Notes: a model not told the origin generated them from the sequence alone. DNA of 64,000 nt from Trichosphaerium sp. ATCC 40318 (GCA_038496445.1 JALMLS010000531.1:62001-126000); one strand, 5' to 3'. Positions 23,451 through 34,821 are shown, counted from the stretch's first letter. Program-made: numbers and translations.

Positions 23451-23704
23451 TTAGTGTGTTCTTTGTTTCCATCCGCGAGTAATTTTTGTTTAACGTCATG
23501 TTAGGGCTTTGGTTCCTCGCTTAAGATCATTTGTTCCTACTTTGAGGATTCAATTTCCAGTATGTATACCTATTAGTAGAAGCGCATCAGCTCTAAGAGT
23601 ACGCCTTCTTCAACAGTAGAGAAAGACTATTCACGTGAAACCGTCATCAGACAATGATAATTGTTCTGTTGTGCCAGCTTGGTAGCTCGTAAACTTGATT
23701 AAAG
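23451..23704 (+). repeat. Dispersed direct repeat, copy 2
   Basis: Partner of the block at 18961-19202, same orientation, about 4.5 kb away. The diverged middle contains a CACGTG (near 23632) that copy 1 lacks. It lies 58 bp downstream of the stop of the F-box/LRR gene. Confidence 0.8.
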
Positions 23705-23761
23705 AAAATTGAATTTATTCATAGTACTTAATTTCATGTAAGATGAGTTAAGTCAGCTCTA

Positions 23762-25456
23762 CTAGTAGGACATTTCTTCTTCATCAAAATTGTCATTAGT
23801 ATTCAAGATTTTCCAGTTAACCTCTTTGAGATTTGGATGAGCCATAGAGATCGTATCAACCCACTTTCCATCAATAACTTGCATCCAATTTCTCACTACT
23901 TCAATAGTATTCACATAAGCTCCATTAAGACATAGCAAGAAATCCTCATTGTCTCCCTGACCGTATCCTGGTGTCCCGTGACTCAAAACCTTTACGGTTT
24001 TCAAAGCGTTCTTACTAATAGACATAGTTGGCATGTAAAGATTACCTTCTAAATTGAGTGCGTAGACTCCTGTAAGATCGTCCAAGTCCGTTGGCAACAA
24101 GCCCTCATTTCCACCTATGTTGAGTGTATGAACACCTTGTAGTGCCTTGAGACCTTCTCCAGATATTCTTCTCGATCCACAATGACTTGAGGCTCCCATA
24201 CAGCTTATATCAATAGAGTGAACACCCGCCAAATGTTTTAATCCATCATTGGTAATCTCCATTTGACTATAGCGCAGTGAGATGGTGTGTACACCTGCTA
24301 GTGATTTTAATCCGTCATTAGTGATATTTTGGCAGTTTGGTAGGTATATTGTATGAACGCCAGATAGATATTCGAGACCTTCGTCTGTGATGAACTCATT
24401 ATTGTCAAGGTGTATTTCATGTACACCTTTAAGTGCTCTCAAACTTGCATCGGTAACATGATAGCAATCTGACAAGTCAATGGTATGAACTCCAGCAAGA
24501 GCCTTCACACCGTCATCTGTGATGTCCACATTTTCTTTGAGATATATTGTGTGGACTCCTTTGAGTGCTTTTAAACTGTCATTAGTAATACCATAGCAAT
24601 CTGACAAATCAATAGTATGAACGCCAGCAAGTACTTTCACACCATCATCTGTGATAGAGTCATTTCCTTTGAGGTGTATTTCATGGACACCTTTAAGTGC
24701 TTTCAAGCTCGCATCAGTAATACCATAGCAATTTGATAAATCAATAGTATGAACTCCAGCAAGAGCTTTCACACCATCATCTGTGATACAATCATTTCCT
24801 TCAAGGTGTATTTCATGGACACCTTTAAGTGCTTTCAGGCTTGCATCCGTAACACGCTCACAATGTGATAAATCGATTGTATGAACTCCTGCAAGGGCAC
24901 TAACAGCTTCATCTGAGATAAAGCTTACATATCTTAACTTTATAGAATGAATACCAGCAAGGTGCAAAGCGAGTTCTGTAGTACATATGGCAAGATCTGA
25001 AACATTTAACGAATGCAAATTCTTCAGTGCCAATATCTCGTATTCTTCAATCCAATCAATACCAGGTGAAAGATCAATATGTCTTACATTAGAAAGGCCC
25101 TCTAAAATAGAAGAATATTGAAGTAAAAAGTACTTGTTACCTACACGTATACAAGGGCTGTCAGGCTTTTTTTTACAATATGGTCGATCAACAACTACGA
25201 GGGTATTGCGTTGTATACCCTTGCTTTCTGAGATCATCTTTATGTTATCAGTGTTGGCATAGATTTTGTTGTAGCCAATGTTGTCATGTAGCAGGTGAAA
25301 GAACTTAACGCAAGTTGCTGAGATGGCACATCTATCTTTGTCTTCACTCAAGAGTGATAATGAGAGATTCCATATTTCAGGAGGAATATCGCCATGAGAT
25401 GGTTTGCAATATGGTATATTAGATAAACGGCGTTTGTTGGAAGTGTTGAGTTTCAT
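23762..25456 (-). CDS. F-box/leucine-rich-repeat protein (Skp1-Cullin adaptor type)
   Basis: Intronless. An N-terminal F-box-like segment ('DIPPEIWNLSLSLL...CAISATCVKFFHLL') would bind Skp1 in an SCF ubiquitin ligase. It is followed by a linker and at least 14 leucine-rich units of about 24 residues with consensus 'LKALKGVHEIHLEGND-ITDDGV' and the alternating form 'LAGVHTIDLSDCYGIT'. These are cysteine-containing-type LRRs, as in FBXL proteins, and would recognise a substrate. Adjacent repeats are strikingly similar at DNA level, suggesting recent expansion or gene conversion. The C-terminal ~90 residues leave the repeat pattern ('ALKTVKVLSHGTPGYGQGD') and end acidic. ATG 25456 is chosen because it precedes the hydrophilic N-terminus; an in-frame ATG at 25510 is possible. 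The family recurs at 45860-47217 and as a relic at 386-586. Confidence 0.85.
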   Translation of the reverse strand: MKLNTSNKRRLSNIPYCKPSHGDIPPEIWNLSLSLLSEDKDRCAISATCVKFFHLLHDNIGYNKIYANTDNIKMISESKGIQRNTLVVVDRPYCKKKPDSPCIRVGNKYFLLQYSSILEGLSNVRHIDLSPGIDWIEEYEILALKNLHSLNVSDLAICTTELALHLAGIHSIKLRYVSFISDEAVSALAGVHTIDLSHCERVTDASLKALKGVHEIHLEGNDCITDDGVKALAGVHTIDLSNCYGITDASLKALKGVHEIHLKGNDSITDDGVKVLAGVHTIDLSDCYGITNDSLKALKGVHTIYLKENVDITDDGVKALAGVHTIDLSDCYHVTDASLRALKGVHEIHLDNNEFITDEGLEYLSGVHTIYLPNCQNITNDGLKSLAGVHTISLRYSQMEITNDGLKHLAGVHSIDISCMGASSHCGSRRISGEGLKALQGVHTLNIGGNEGLLPTDLDDLTGVYALNLEGNLYMPTMSISKNALKTVKVLSHGTPGYGQGDNEDFLLCLNGAYVNTIEVVRNWMQVIDGKWVDTISMAHPNLKEVNWKILNTNDNFDEEEMSY

Positions 25457-25978
25457 GTCGAGGTGTTGATGGTTGAGGGGTGGTAAAATAATGATAAATT
25501 TGATTGACACAGATTGAAATTTAACAGCAATAAATCAATCAAGATGGTTTGAACACTCAGAAATCTGTCAAAAAGGTACTCAATCAGCCCTCATGTTATG
25601 TTAATATGGAATTTGCTACCTCAACATAGGTTTGTACTTTATTACAATATCAATCAAACAAAGTGATAACTATATTTATAACTATCGATGTGTCTCAAAA
25701 TCAGGTCACTTCTTCAGTTTTTCTGCCGACCAAAAAGTTGACGCTGAGAGTTCGGTAGCAATGCTTGAAGCACTGCAAGGTTTCAAGAATTAGCTTAGCA
25801 ATCACATTTTATGTATTTTGGAGCGATTTGAAGAAGCTGATTAATAGAAGTTCTTTTTTTTCTTGACAATTCACAGCCACCACAAGCGCGTTTAAGTTCA
25901 ATATTTCTACGCCTTCAAGAAGATTTACAGCTATTGGATACAATTCACCAGTCTTTATCGAATATTTATTTAAGTCTT
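25457..25978. other. Intergenic, nothing recognised
   Basis: The promoter region of the LRR gene and the 3' flank of the BTB gene. AT-rich, with no exon-like frame. Confidence 0.45.
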
Positions 25979-26663
25979 TCATTTGTCAAGTAAGTTTGGG
26001 TACATCGATACAAGATGCTTTGCTGATGGCGTATCCTTTTTAGCTTTAAAAAACTTACGAAGTGTTTTAGGGTCTTGAGATATGAACCATGAATTGAGGA
26101 GGGTAATACTCATAGAGTTACATGTTAGTAATCCGTATTCAAGCCACTCATTCATCGTTTCAATGCTAAGATCATCAGCTGGTCGAATAAACACATCAAA
26201 GACAACAAGAGACTGCAAAGAGTCAACACAATACTTATCAGCAAACTTGAAGACGTTGAATAGAGTATCCAAATCAAGGTTAGGAGGTATGCAATCAAGG
26301 TAAGCGTATTGAACAAAAATCTTGACAATTAAGGGATCTTCTGTAACAGTGATACTTGAGTTCTTGTCACTATCATCTCCATTTGATCCAATTTCTTTTG
26401 ATAGAATAGCACCTTCAAAGAATGAAGACCTACACATCAGCATGGCCTAGAATAAATATCAGTTAATAGTCTACATATTGAGGCATTGCAGAATGGTTAA
26501 AACTCACCTTGTGACATTTAATGATGTCTTTTCCAACAATGATACTAAAATCTTTTTCTTTTGATTCAAAAAGCGTTTTGAGGGAATCACCAAGAGTCTC
26601 GGTATCATTTACACATTCTAGAGGACCTTTATCACGTATAGAGCATATGATAACGTTGTCCAT
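25979..26663 (-). CDS. BTB/POZ domain protein
   Basis: Two exons joined across a GTGAGT...TTCTAG intron (about 26444-26507). The join gives 'KDFSIIVGKDIIKCHKAML-MCRSSFFEGAIL', the classic BTB signature (DfxxxVxxxxi.aHkxvLaarSxxFr.mf). Then come 'VTEDPLIVKIFVQYAYLDCI' (helix 3 and beta 4 of the fold, 'vf..lL.yiYtg') and 'DLDTLFNVFKFADKYCVDSL' ('dlllaAdkyqv..L'), followed by a BACK-like helical tail to 'LVSMYPNLLDK'. BTB proteins dimerise and often act as Cullin-3 adaptors. No kelch or zinc finger follows. The start could also be the in-frame ATG at 26738, which would overlap the end of the neighbouring gene. Confidence 0.85.
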
Positions 26664-26710
26664 GTTGATTTTCGCGTATTGTTCTTGGCTTAACTTTTTT
26701 AGGTCTGCTA

Positions 26711-28262
26711 TCAGTCTTGACGATTTTTTCGGGAACATGAAAGGACGGATTGATGTCGCTGTGAGGCATTAGAAAAAACTGATATTTTTGTGTTTGTAAA
26801 AGTATGTTATACGCACGTGGCATTTCATTTGTTTTTGAGGCGATTTTTTCTTCGTTACTCGGTACGTGTCTCAAGAGGTGCGGAATAACTAGTGGGTTTT
26901 CTTCCGTCAAATCAACCAGCAGAACATGAATAACGCCTTTTGGTATATCCAATCCTGAGCACATGACGTTAACCATATGCATGGCACAATCATATGTAGT
27001 CATGTTTCCTAATTTCAGAGTGTGAGTTGAAGCTATTAACTTGGAGTACTACCTTGATAGTCTGGAAAGAACTGTTTGAATTTCTCTGGACGATGTTGTA
27101 TTTCTTGCTCGAAAAGATCAAGTTTTGTCATTACAAGGACAATAGGAGAACTAGCTAAGTATGCAGTTTGCGCAAGTTCTTTGAATAAGTCGCATGTTTC
27201 CTTAAAGTCACATGTCATATCATCTTCAAAGAGGTTATACAAGTATCTAGTACGAATCAAGGAATATAGTAAGAAAAAGAAGAGTTTTTTTTTAAAGAGC
27301 AAACACCTCATTGAGGGAAAGGATACCCAACGAGGGAGGTACAATAAAATGTACTATTAACATTGTCAAAGCAATGTATCCATTTTTTTCTTTCATTGCG
27401 TGCGCCTATTAACAGGTCAACAAAGATGAAGATTACAACAAAACAAACACTTACCTCCAACATCAATCAGTGAATATAGGTTACCGTTCAGTTCATAGCT
27501 TACCTCTATAATACCAGTAGTACGTATACGTATATTAACAAGCTCTTTATCGCTCACAACATAAGAATCAGCCGATTGAGAGCAAATAGATTCCATCATA
27601 CTGTAAAAAACAATACATTAAAAATACACAAAAGAAGATGGTTTACGCTTACGCTTTTGCATTACCACGGAGACACATCCTCATAGATTTAGAGTCAATA
27701 GATTCCATCATACTCATAAAAGCTTGACTGTCTTTCAACCTAGTAGCGCACGTGTCAAAAAGAAAAAAATTAAAAGAAAGAAATGTACAATGTCAAAGTG
27801 TCAATGTGCGGTTGTGTCCAAGAGTTGCCAGGAATAGCAAGAAACGAGTTGATATTGTCTTTTGTTCCCTATTTTAGTATTAGGATGTTTCTAATGACGT
27901 TTAGATAGTTTACGCTGTCTAATGTCGAATACTCGGGTAGTTGTGCTAATTCAACAAAGTACTGCTTTAGAAACGATAATCCAGGCGTTTTGTATGAATT
28001 ACGATCATCTTTAGTCATATTCGGTTGGCGAAATCGCATTAAAAGCGTTGATTTTCCTATTCTTCTATAAGACATATAAAACATATCTAAATACGCCAAC
28101 ATTACCACTCATACATGTGCCTACGATATAATTAGTGTTTGAACAAAAAGTATCAGTTAACTTACCCAAAATCTGTACTTTTGTCCGCGTGTTGCGTTCG
28201 ATCGTTTGTTGTTTTACTAAATCATCAATTGACGACCTGCGTTTCGTTGACTTGTTACCCAT
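26711..28262 (-). CDS. Divergent heterotrimeric G protein alpha subunit lacking catalytic Gln
   Basis: Switch protein downstream of seven-helix receptors. About seven exons. It starts 'MGNKSTKRR' (Gly2 myristoylation site as in G-alpha). Motifs in order: P-loop 'ILGTCMSGKSTLL' (canonical LGAGESGKST), a shortened helical domain, switch I 'IRIRTTGII' with the catalytic Arg, switch II 'LIDVGGARNERKKWIHCF' where the family has DVGGQRSERKKW, so the GTP-hydrolysing Gln is Ala, then the G4 segment 'IVLVMTKLDLFEQEI' (NKxD as TKLD) and 'GVIHVLLVDLTEEN' in place of the TCAT region. The Gln-to-Ala change is read across an exon join with residual phase 1 and a GTAAGT donor, so it depends on that splice. 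The C-terminus is uncertain: a GTGCGT...ATCAG intron gives a stop at 26711-26713; without it the frame runs to 26632, into the BTB gene. Confidence 0.8.
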
Positions 28263-28956
28263 ACTACTAAAAAGTCTTTTTACATTTGGGTCAGCTTAAA
28301 ATATTGCTTGTTAAGTTGTAGGTAGCTGAATCGTATGACAGGTGTCATGCAGGACTGCTTGTTTGTTTTTAATACACTGTGAATATTTCAGTTCTACCAT
28401 CATACGTAGTGTTTAAGGGTAAAGCATAAAGGTAAGTTTATCCTTTGGGTGCCATTGCGGTATAAGTTACTATCACCTTTAAAGGGGGAAGAATGCACGC
28501 TAAGTTCTGTCACAATAGTACATGGTTGCTATTGTTACAAAAGAGGGAAGATGTCGCAAGTAAACAGCCGTTTGGTAACAATAATTAGGTCAAATAGCCT
28601 TCATTGATTAGGATCTATGCCTGTTTGCGTTTAAATTACTGTTAACAGAAAGGTAATTTTCTAAAACTTGCTACTGAAAAGTACGCTGCCAATGGTCTAC
28701 AATCAGAAAATAAGAGGATGTGCATAGGACGTGCATAGTATGCCCCTTAAACTATCTTCTATTTTTTGTTCAAAAGACCAAAAAGACTCAAGTCATTCTT
28801 GTCCCATCTTACTTTCTCCTTTTTTTCGTGCTGAAAAACTTTCATTGAACTTTCGTGTTTTACTGTGAGGTGGCACCTCTTACTGCTCGTTTTTTGGCAA
28901 GCATAAAACAGATGTTTTAACATTGGAAACTGTTCAGTGACGTAGTAAACCAAGTC
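28263..28956. other. Intergenic, nothing recognised
   Basis: The shared 5' region of the divergent G-alpha and PhyH-type genes. No exon-like frame. Confidence 0.45.
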
Positions 28957-30465
28957 ATGAATCCATTACCTTTTCAGAGACAGATTTTTCCTCAGCTTAA
29001 CTCCCTTGGCTTAGCGACTGTTGATAATCGAAATAATTACTATAAATTAGCAGCAATGGCAGAGCCTGATGTTCGTGTATTGAGTAAAGAAGACTTAGCT
29101 TTTTTTAAAGAGAATGGTTACGTGGTTTTAAAGAAAATCGTACCAAAGGAAGATTGCGAAGCTGTAGTCGATGCTATTTACGATTTTCTTGGTTTCGACA
29201 AGAAGTAAGCAAAAAAAAGTAAAACAAGTTTAATTAGAACTAGTAACCCTCGAGACTGGTACAGAGAGCCTCTAAAGAGTATTGGCATGGTTGAAATGTA
29301 CGTTGCTCTAGAACGCGCAATTACAAAGGATATTTCAGTGAAATATAGACTTTCTTCAATTGACTTGCTTCAAGGTATCACCATCCTGCTCTATGGCATA
29401 ACAGACAGAACCCAAACCTATACAAAGCATTTACTGAACTATGGGGAACAAGAAACTTATGGGTGTCGTTTGACAGGGTGTGTTTCAAACCACCATCGAA
29501 TCCAGAAAAGGGATATGGTCATGATGGATTTCTGCACTGGGATCTAAAGTACGTAACCTTAGTGACAATTGTAGCACCTCCCACCGTTAAAAAAAACCTA
29601 GCCCATGGGCAGATCACATACCGTTCGGATTACAAGGTGTTCTTGTCCTTGAAGATACTGACACTGATATGGGTAAGCAACTTTAGTGTCAGGTTTTTCT
29701 TGCTAAGATTAGCCTTTAGGTGGGTTTCACTGCGTTCCTGGTTGTCACAAATTCTTGAATGAGTGGGTAAAACAAGTACCAGAGCCAAAGACTAGTGATA
29801 GGTTTCACAAAAGAGGCATTCCAATAAACCTACCATCCATAATGAAGCGATCAGTCAAATCGCCTCCGGTAAGCGTTTCTTCTTTAGGTTTTTTGAAAGG
29901 TAGCTAGTTAGTTCATCTTAGCTCTTAGGTGGCTGTATCACAAGGCGACTTTATTATATGGAGACGAGAAGTGGCTCATGGTAACGGAAGAAATGAATCC
30001 AAGAGACCTAGGATGTGCCAATACATCTCATACTTTCCGGCAAGACCAAATGGACCTGTCATTCATGATTCTCAAATCTGTCTTCATCCTGAAAGCCTTG
30101 ATCAGCGTCTTCAAATGTATTACAACATGCAAGCACCACCAAAGAAGCCAGGTACGTTTATACTACCACATCTTATTGTTGAAGCTTGTATCTCAACAGT
30201 CAATAGGCGACAATAGACAATGGGAGAAGCAAAAGTTTAGTGAACCTTTTGAATTATCTCCACTTGGTAAAAAGCTTTTAGGTATTGAACCTTGGCCAGT
30301 AGAAGGTACATTCACCCGCCTTGTTGACGTTTAACATCTTAATTATTGTCTTTAGAGGATAGAAAAGACCCTTTTGATTACCCGCCTGAGGCTGACAAGG
30401 AACCACCAACTAAACCAAAGTATGTTCATAGACCAAAAGGAAAAGGCAAAAAACAGAGACACTAA
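28957..30465 (+). CDS. Phytanoyl-CoA dioxygenase (PhyH) family protein
   Basis: A non-haem Fe(II)/2-oxoglutarate oxygenase. About six exons. The N-terminal block 'LSKEDLAFFKENGYVVLKKI' is the family's first signature ('l...q...F.e.GyvvlkglV'). 'HHPALWHNRQNPNLYKAF' and 'LWVSFDRVCFKPP' follow, then 'GYGHDGFLHWDLK', giving the iron-binding H-x-D (HWD). 'LQGVLVLEDTDTDMGG-FHCVPGCHKF' is the strand with the conserved 'G.l.vvPGSH'-type turn. 'VAVSQGDFIIWRREVAHGNGRN' supplies the distal iron His and the R/S 2-oxoglutarate site. All three metal ligands are therefore visible. The tail is Pro/Lys-rich ('KYVHRPKGKGKKQRH'). ATG 28957 gives a longer N-terminus; an in-frame ATG at about 29056 begins just before the conserved block. 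Substrate unknown. Confidence 0.88.
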
Positions 30466-31559
30466 GTTCTTTGTTTCAATCATTACTAATGTACATAAAT
30501 AAATCAAAAACCAACCTACTCCACATAAAATGTTTTCGCCAAATGATAACAATTGGTAGTATTTCTTTTAGTCTTTAAAATGTTTCAGTTTTTCAACTCT
30601 CGAGACTTTTGGAAAAACGTGCCGAAAAGGTCGACAATCGTGTTCAAATACATCCATCTAAAACGTGTTTAAACCATTTTAAAGTTTTACCAAAAAAAAA
30701 GAGTGCTAACACCTCGTACTTTACAACAAATACAAGAGTAATAACTGGTACAATACCACTTTCTTTATTGTAAAGCCTGGCTGAGTACGATCACTAAAAT
30801 AACAATACTACAAAACAGTAGAGCACACATTGGTATGTCATTGGATTCACCTCTTGCGCTGGTTTGTCGTACGCTAAATTTGTTAGGATACTACGCTAGC
30901 TGCGAGTACTTACTTCCAGTACCGCCAATTGTTTGGGTTCATCTGATTAGATCTGTTATCTCTTGCAGGTTTGTCCATGTGATGAGTGCGTAGTTCTTGT
31001 TGCTTGTTCTGACTTAACTGGGTGCTAGCCAACCAACATGGAGTTAGTCGTAGGTTGATGTGATAATTTCACTGCTAAATGTTATTCTTGGCCAAGATCC
31101 TTCTTGTGAACCAGACGTCATTCAAGTCCGGCAAAGATACAAAAGCTACTCATGGCTTCTTTAGCCTGAACAAGTGCTAAATGAACGCTAAACAAGTCAG
31201 GAAACTAATACTGAAGCCAAAAAAAAGCAAAGAAAAAGCCAAATATTTTATGCTTTAGATTTTATATGACAGTGCTTTTTCGTCTTGCCGTATTGAATAT
31301 AAGGACTGTACGATATTATGATTTATAGAATGGCTGCCTTCACATTGCATTGGCTCCACTAAGTTGGTATCAAAGCTGTCGGTTCTTGCAAGAACACTTA
31401 CAAAATCTGACAGAATCCAAATCATTGAAAACCTTTACCCGAAAAAAAAGCCATTTATTCATGGTTGTACGCATTGAGTGCATAGGTTAGGTGAATTCAT
31501 GTCGTACGTACCCAATATTAAGTGGCTGCGAAAGTGAGTAGTTACTACAAGCGGATAAA
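30466..31559. other. Gene-poor stretch
   Basis: About 1.1 kb without a supported exon chain on either strand. No tandem or inverted repeat was noticed. Confidence 0.45.
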
Positions 31560-31658
31560 ATGCAAAGAGTTATCATACAACTCGTGTTAGCTATGCTTGT
31601 GTTGTTTAAAACTCCTGTTGGAGAAAGCAATGATAGACGATGCTATTGCTGTGTATAA
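31560..31658 (+). CDS. Possible 32-residue secreted Cys peptide
   Basis: The frame 'MQRVIIQLVLAMLVLF...' has the shape of a signal peptide, followed by a short mature part with three Cys ('RRCYCCV'). It could equally be the first exon of an unrecognised gene or chance. It is listed because the hydrophobic core and signal-peptidase-like site are convincing for so short a frame. Confidence 0.25.
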   Translation: MQRVIIQLVLAMLVLFKTPVGESNDRRCYCCV

Positions 31659-31913
31659 GAACCGTTTCATGGATTAGACGAACACTTCACGTGATTTTTT
31701 CTGCCAAAAGATTATTCGCTAAATATTATAAAAAGCTCCTGACGATCTAGGTTAACTCATCACAGTATGAAAAGCATGCTTATAAGACAACCCGCTATGT
31801 TTCTTTCTAGATTTTCTCACGTTTCACTGAATCTAATCCGGTCTGTGAAAAGAACCTGTTAGGCTAAGAGCCATAAAAAAGGAATCAAAATAACAAACAC
31901 CAACAAGAACAAC

Positions 31914-32703
31914 ATGTCAGCAACAGAAGTTAAAGTAGTCGTAGTCGGAGACGGAGCTGTAGGGAAAACGTAAGATCTAAAGTAGTAGCAAACAGACACT
32001 TTTTCTCACTTCTTTTTGTAGGGCTATGCTACTTACATACGCAAAAGGAAAGTTCCCTAAAGGATATACGCCTACAGTATTGTAAGTACTTCACTTTTAC
32101 TAGTTCCTTTTGAACACGTGTTACCAAGAGATAACTTACGTTTAATTTAGTGATAACTACGCATGCACTTTAAACACATCGACAGGAAAGCAAATCAATT
32201 TGACGATTTGGGATACAGCAGGGTACGATTTCTTCAAGTGCAAAAACAAAAAAAAAAATGTTACATTGCCTAGAATCACTCGTTTTGTTTTAATGATGTA
32301 TGCTCTAACAGTGTTGTTTAGGCAAGAAGAATATGATAGAATTAGACCACTTTCATATGCTAGTGCTGGGATTTTCATCGTTTGCTATTCTTGTGCAAAT
32401 GAGAATTCATTGTCAAATGTTAAAACAAAATGGATTCCAGAAATTTCACATTATGCACCTGGTGTTCCTTTTATCGTAGTAGGAACAAAGTCTGACTTGA
32501 AACAGATTATGCCTGATGGAGGAGTATCTATACAAGAAGCTCAATCTATTGCAAAAGAGCAAGGTGCAGTAAAACACATGGAATGTTCAGCAAAAACTGA
32601 CTATAGCAGTGTAAAAGATATTTTTGATAGCACAGTTCAAAGCGTTTTACATCCTGCAAAGAAAAAAAAGAGCAAGAAATATAAAAAGTGTAGTATCTTG
32701 TAA
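31914..32703 (+). CDS. Rho/Rac-family small GTPase
   Basis: A molecular switch controlling actin and NADPH-oxidase-type outputs in the family. Four exons (introns after the Lys-Thr of the P-loop, after 'PTVF', and after 'DTAG'). Motifs: 'VVVVGDGAVGKT' (G1), effector loop 'YTPTVFDNY' (Rac/Cdc42 YVPTVFDNY), '[20 protein letters not shown]' (G3 plus the Rho-specific RIRPLSY), 'VVGTKSDL' (G4 TKxD, the Rho-type TKxD), 'ECSAKT' (G5). A polybasic stretch 'KKKKSKKYKK' and the CAAX box 'CSIL' end it, predicting prenylation and membrane targeting. The Rho insert helix after 'KSDL' is shorter than in animal Rac. All catalytic residues, including the switch II Gln, are present. Confidence 0.95.
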
Positions 32704-33035
32704 ACAAACATTAGATAATAAAATTGTATTGTACATTCACGTTCCAGTGAGTTTTTTTGACTTCGAAAAAAAACAAAAAGAGTTTTTGATTAAGACAGTC
32801 TTTTTTTTACATACACTTTCCTACTAACAGAGAATCCTGCAAAAAATTATGGCGCCAAGGCTGCATCAAAAGATAACCAGTGGTAGAGTCCTCATACCAA
32901 GCAAATACCTTACTATGGAATTGCTCTTTTTAATATCTACATGCACTTCAATTGTCGACATTGTTATGTGTACCCTTGTAAAGAAGGAATGCAAACGACC
33001 ATAACAGTTTACAGACAAATAATATTTTATGTTTA
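32704..33035. other. Short convergent intergenic region
   Basis: Between two genes whose 3' ends face each other. It contains an AATAAA-like signal at about 32716 and nothing else recognised. Confidence 0.45.
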
Positions 33036-34541
33036 TTACTGCTTATGGTTTACGAGAGTTATTTTCATAGGCGCTTTCTCAATAAGATCTTTAGCAACTT
33101 GAGGTATTTGTTTTGGATGTAAAAAATCAGGTCTCAATTGTCCAAACACAGTATCATAATCACAATTCAATACAGAATCTTGCCAATATTGAGGAACAGC
33201 TTCAATACCATACGCTGCACCAAGAAGTCCTCCAATAATACATGCATTTGTATCTGTATCTCCACCACCTTCACATGTCTCCCTGATAGCATCAATATAA
33301 GGTGTGCCATGATATAAATGCCTAAAGGCATGGATAAATGCTATTTTAGATAATCCAGCACGTGGGTAGTATTTCTCCTATTGCATTTCAAATTAGAATC
33401 AAAATGTACTAAAAACGGTGTCTCCTACCTTGTGATTTTTCTTTGCCAAGTCAAGCCACTGCACTACTCTTGTTTCTTTATTTTCTTCAGCCCATTTATA
33501 AGCCGCTTCAAATGCACCAACATTATCGCCCAAGTTTTGCATCAAATGTGCTGATGATAGAGTTAGAAGAATTGTTTGGTTCCTACGTAAAACACACAAC
33601 TATTCCTTACCAACAGCTATATTGTATGCTCCTGAAAGTGCAGGATTTGGTTGTATAACATGACTCATTAGACTGTCTTGGGCCGCTATACTAGCAATAT
33701 CCTTAGGCGGAAGCTTATGAGCCCATAAACCAATTGGTAATGTCCTCATTAAACTACCATTTGAAGCTTTTTCCCACGATATTGAGGGATTTTCGTTACC
33801 CTTTAGCGTACGCATAGCACCAGTACGCATTGCCTCAGCATACCCTGTATTAGAAATTAATAAGAAAAATCAAAACAGAAAGCAAATAATAAGTAACACT
33901 TGGGTTGTAAGTTGTACCTTTCTCTTTTGCTAGATCCTTAAATTTTTGGTATACTATACACCCTATTCCTTTAGAAATTGTACCACCGAGATCAAATGGC
34001 TTTGAATCCATCCTAAATAAATCACGTGAGCTACAACCTTAAAAATATTGGTCCAATGTACCATTCCTTGTACATCTTTGCTATTTCTTCAATATCACAT
34101 GTGCCTTCTTTTGAGTTCAATAAACCGAGGGCAAGACATTGAGCAAGCTCACCATCGTCTGTGTACATAATTTAGCAGCGATCCTCGTAGAAACTACAGT
34201 AAAAAGACGTTCGTACCAGTTATTTGACCTGAAGCTAGTTTGTGGATACCTCCTCCAGGAAACAACATTGCATTCTCAACATCTACAGCAGCTTGTTAAA
34301 TAAGGTAATCACGTGACAACACTATAATACGCTTACCTTCAGCTGTAGGTGCTCTGTTAAATCCTTCCAGAACAGCACCAACAGCTTCTCCACAAAGATG
34401 ACCCATGAAAGCACCATACGCAGCTGAATTCTTATCTTTTGGTTTCGGATTTGTTGTGTTTTCTTTTAGTTTCATGAGTTTGTCGTACTGCACCCTATTG
34501 TTTGCTTCAATTTGCTCTAGGATTGATCTTTTGGTGACCAT
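33036..34541 (-). CDS. ADP-ribosylglycohydrolase (ARH/DraG) family protein
   Basis: Would remove ADP-ribose from protein side chains or related substrates using two magnesium ions. About seven exons. N-terminal 'YGAFMGHLCGEAVGAVLEG' is the family's 'a.aGallGlaiGDAlG' helix. 'ITDDGELAQCLALGLLN' supplies the TDD-type metal ligands. 'SNGSLMRTLPIGLWAH' matches 'nGalmRiaPlg', and 'ETCEGGGDTDTNACIIGGLLGA' supplies the second metal site (GGDTDT). All metal ligands are visible, so the enzyme should be active. A minus-strand exon-like frame just upstream (34681 to about 34591, 'MKKLCIAASGYCGLHVELRE') could be spliced to the ATG region as an N-terminal extension through a GTACGT...TTAAG intron, but this is not required. 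Confidence 0.88.
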
Positions 34542-34821
34542 CTTAAATATTGTATAAGCTTACAGTTTCGTAATGGACTCTGACGTACAAGAACGTAGTT
34601 GTAGCCAATGAAATCTAAGATTTCTCGAAGCTCAACGTGTAGCCCACAATATCCACTTGCAGCTATGCATAATTTCTTCATAGATGCGTCACTAGAGCGT
34701 ACTTGCTACGCTTTGATTAGTTGAATAATAATAAAGCTAAAAAAACAACAAGGATTGACAGGAGTACAGATTACAACTGACAGCGCTTGTAATAACACTT
34801 TCGTTGGTGTTTGATGAGAAT

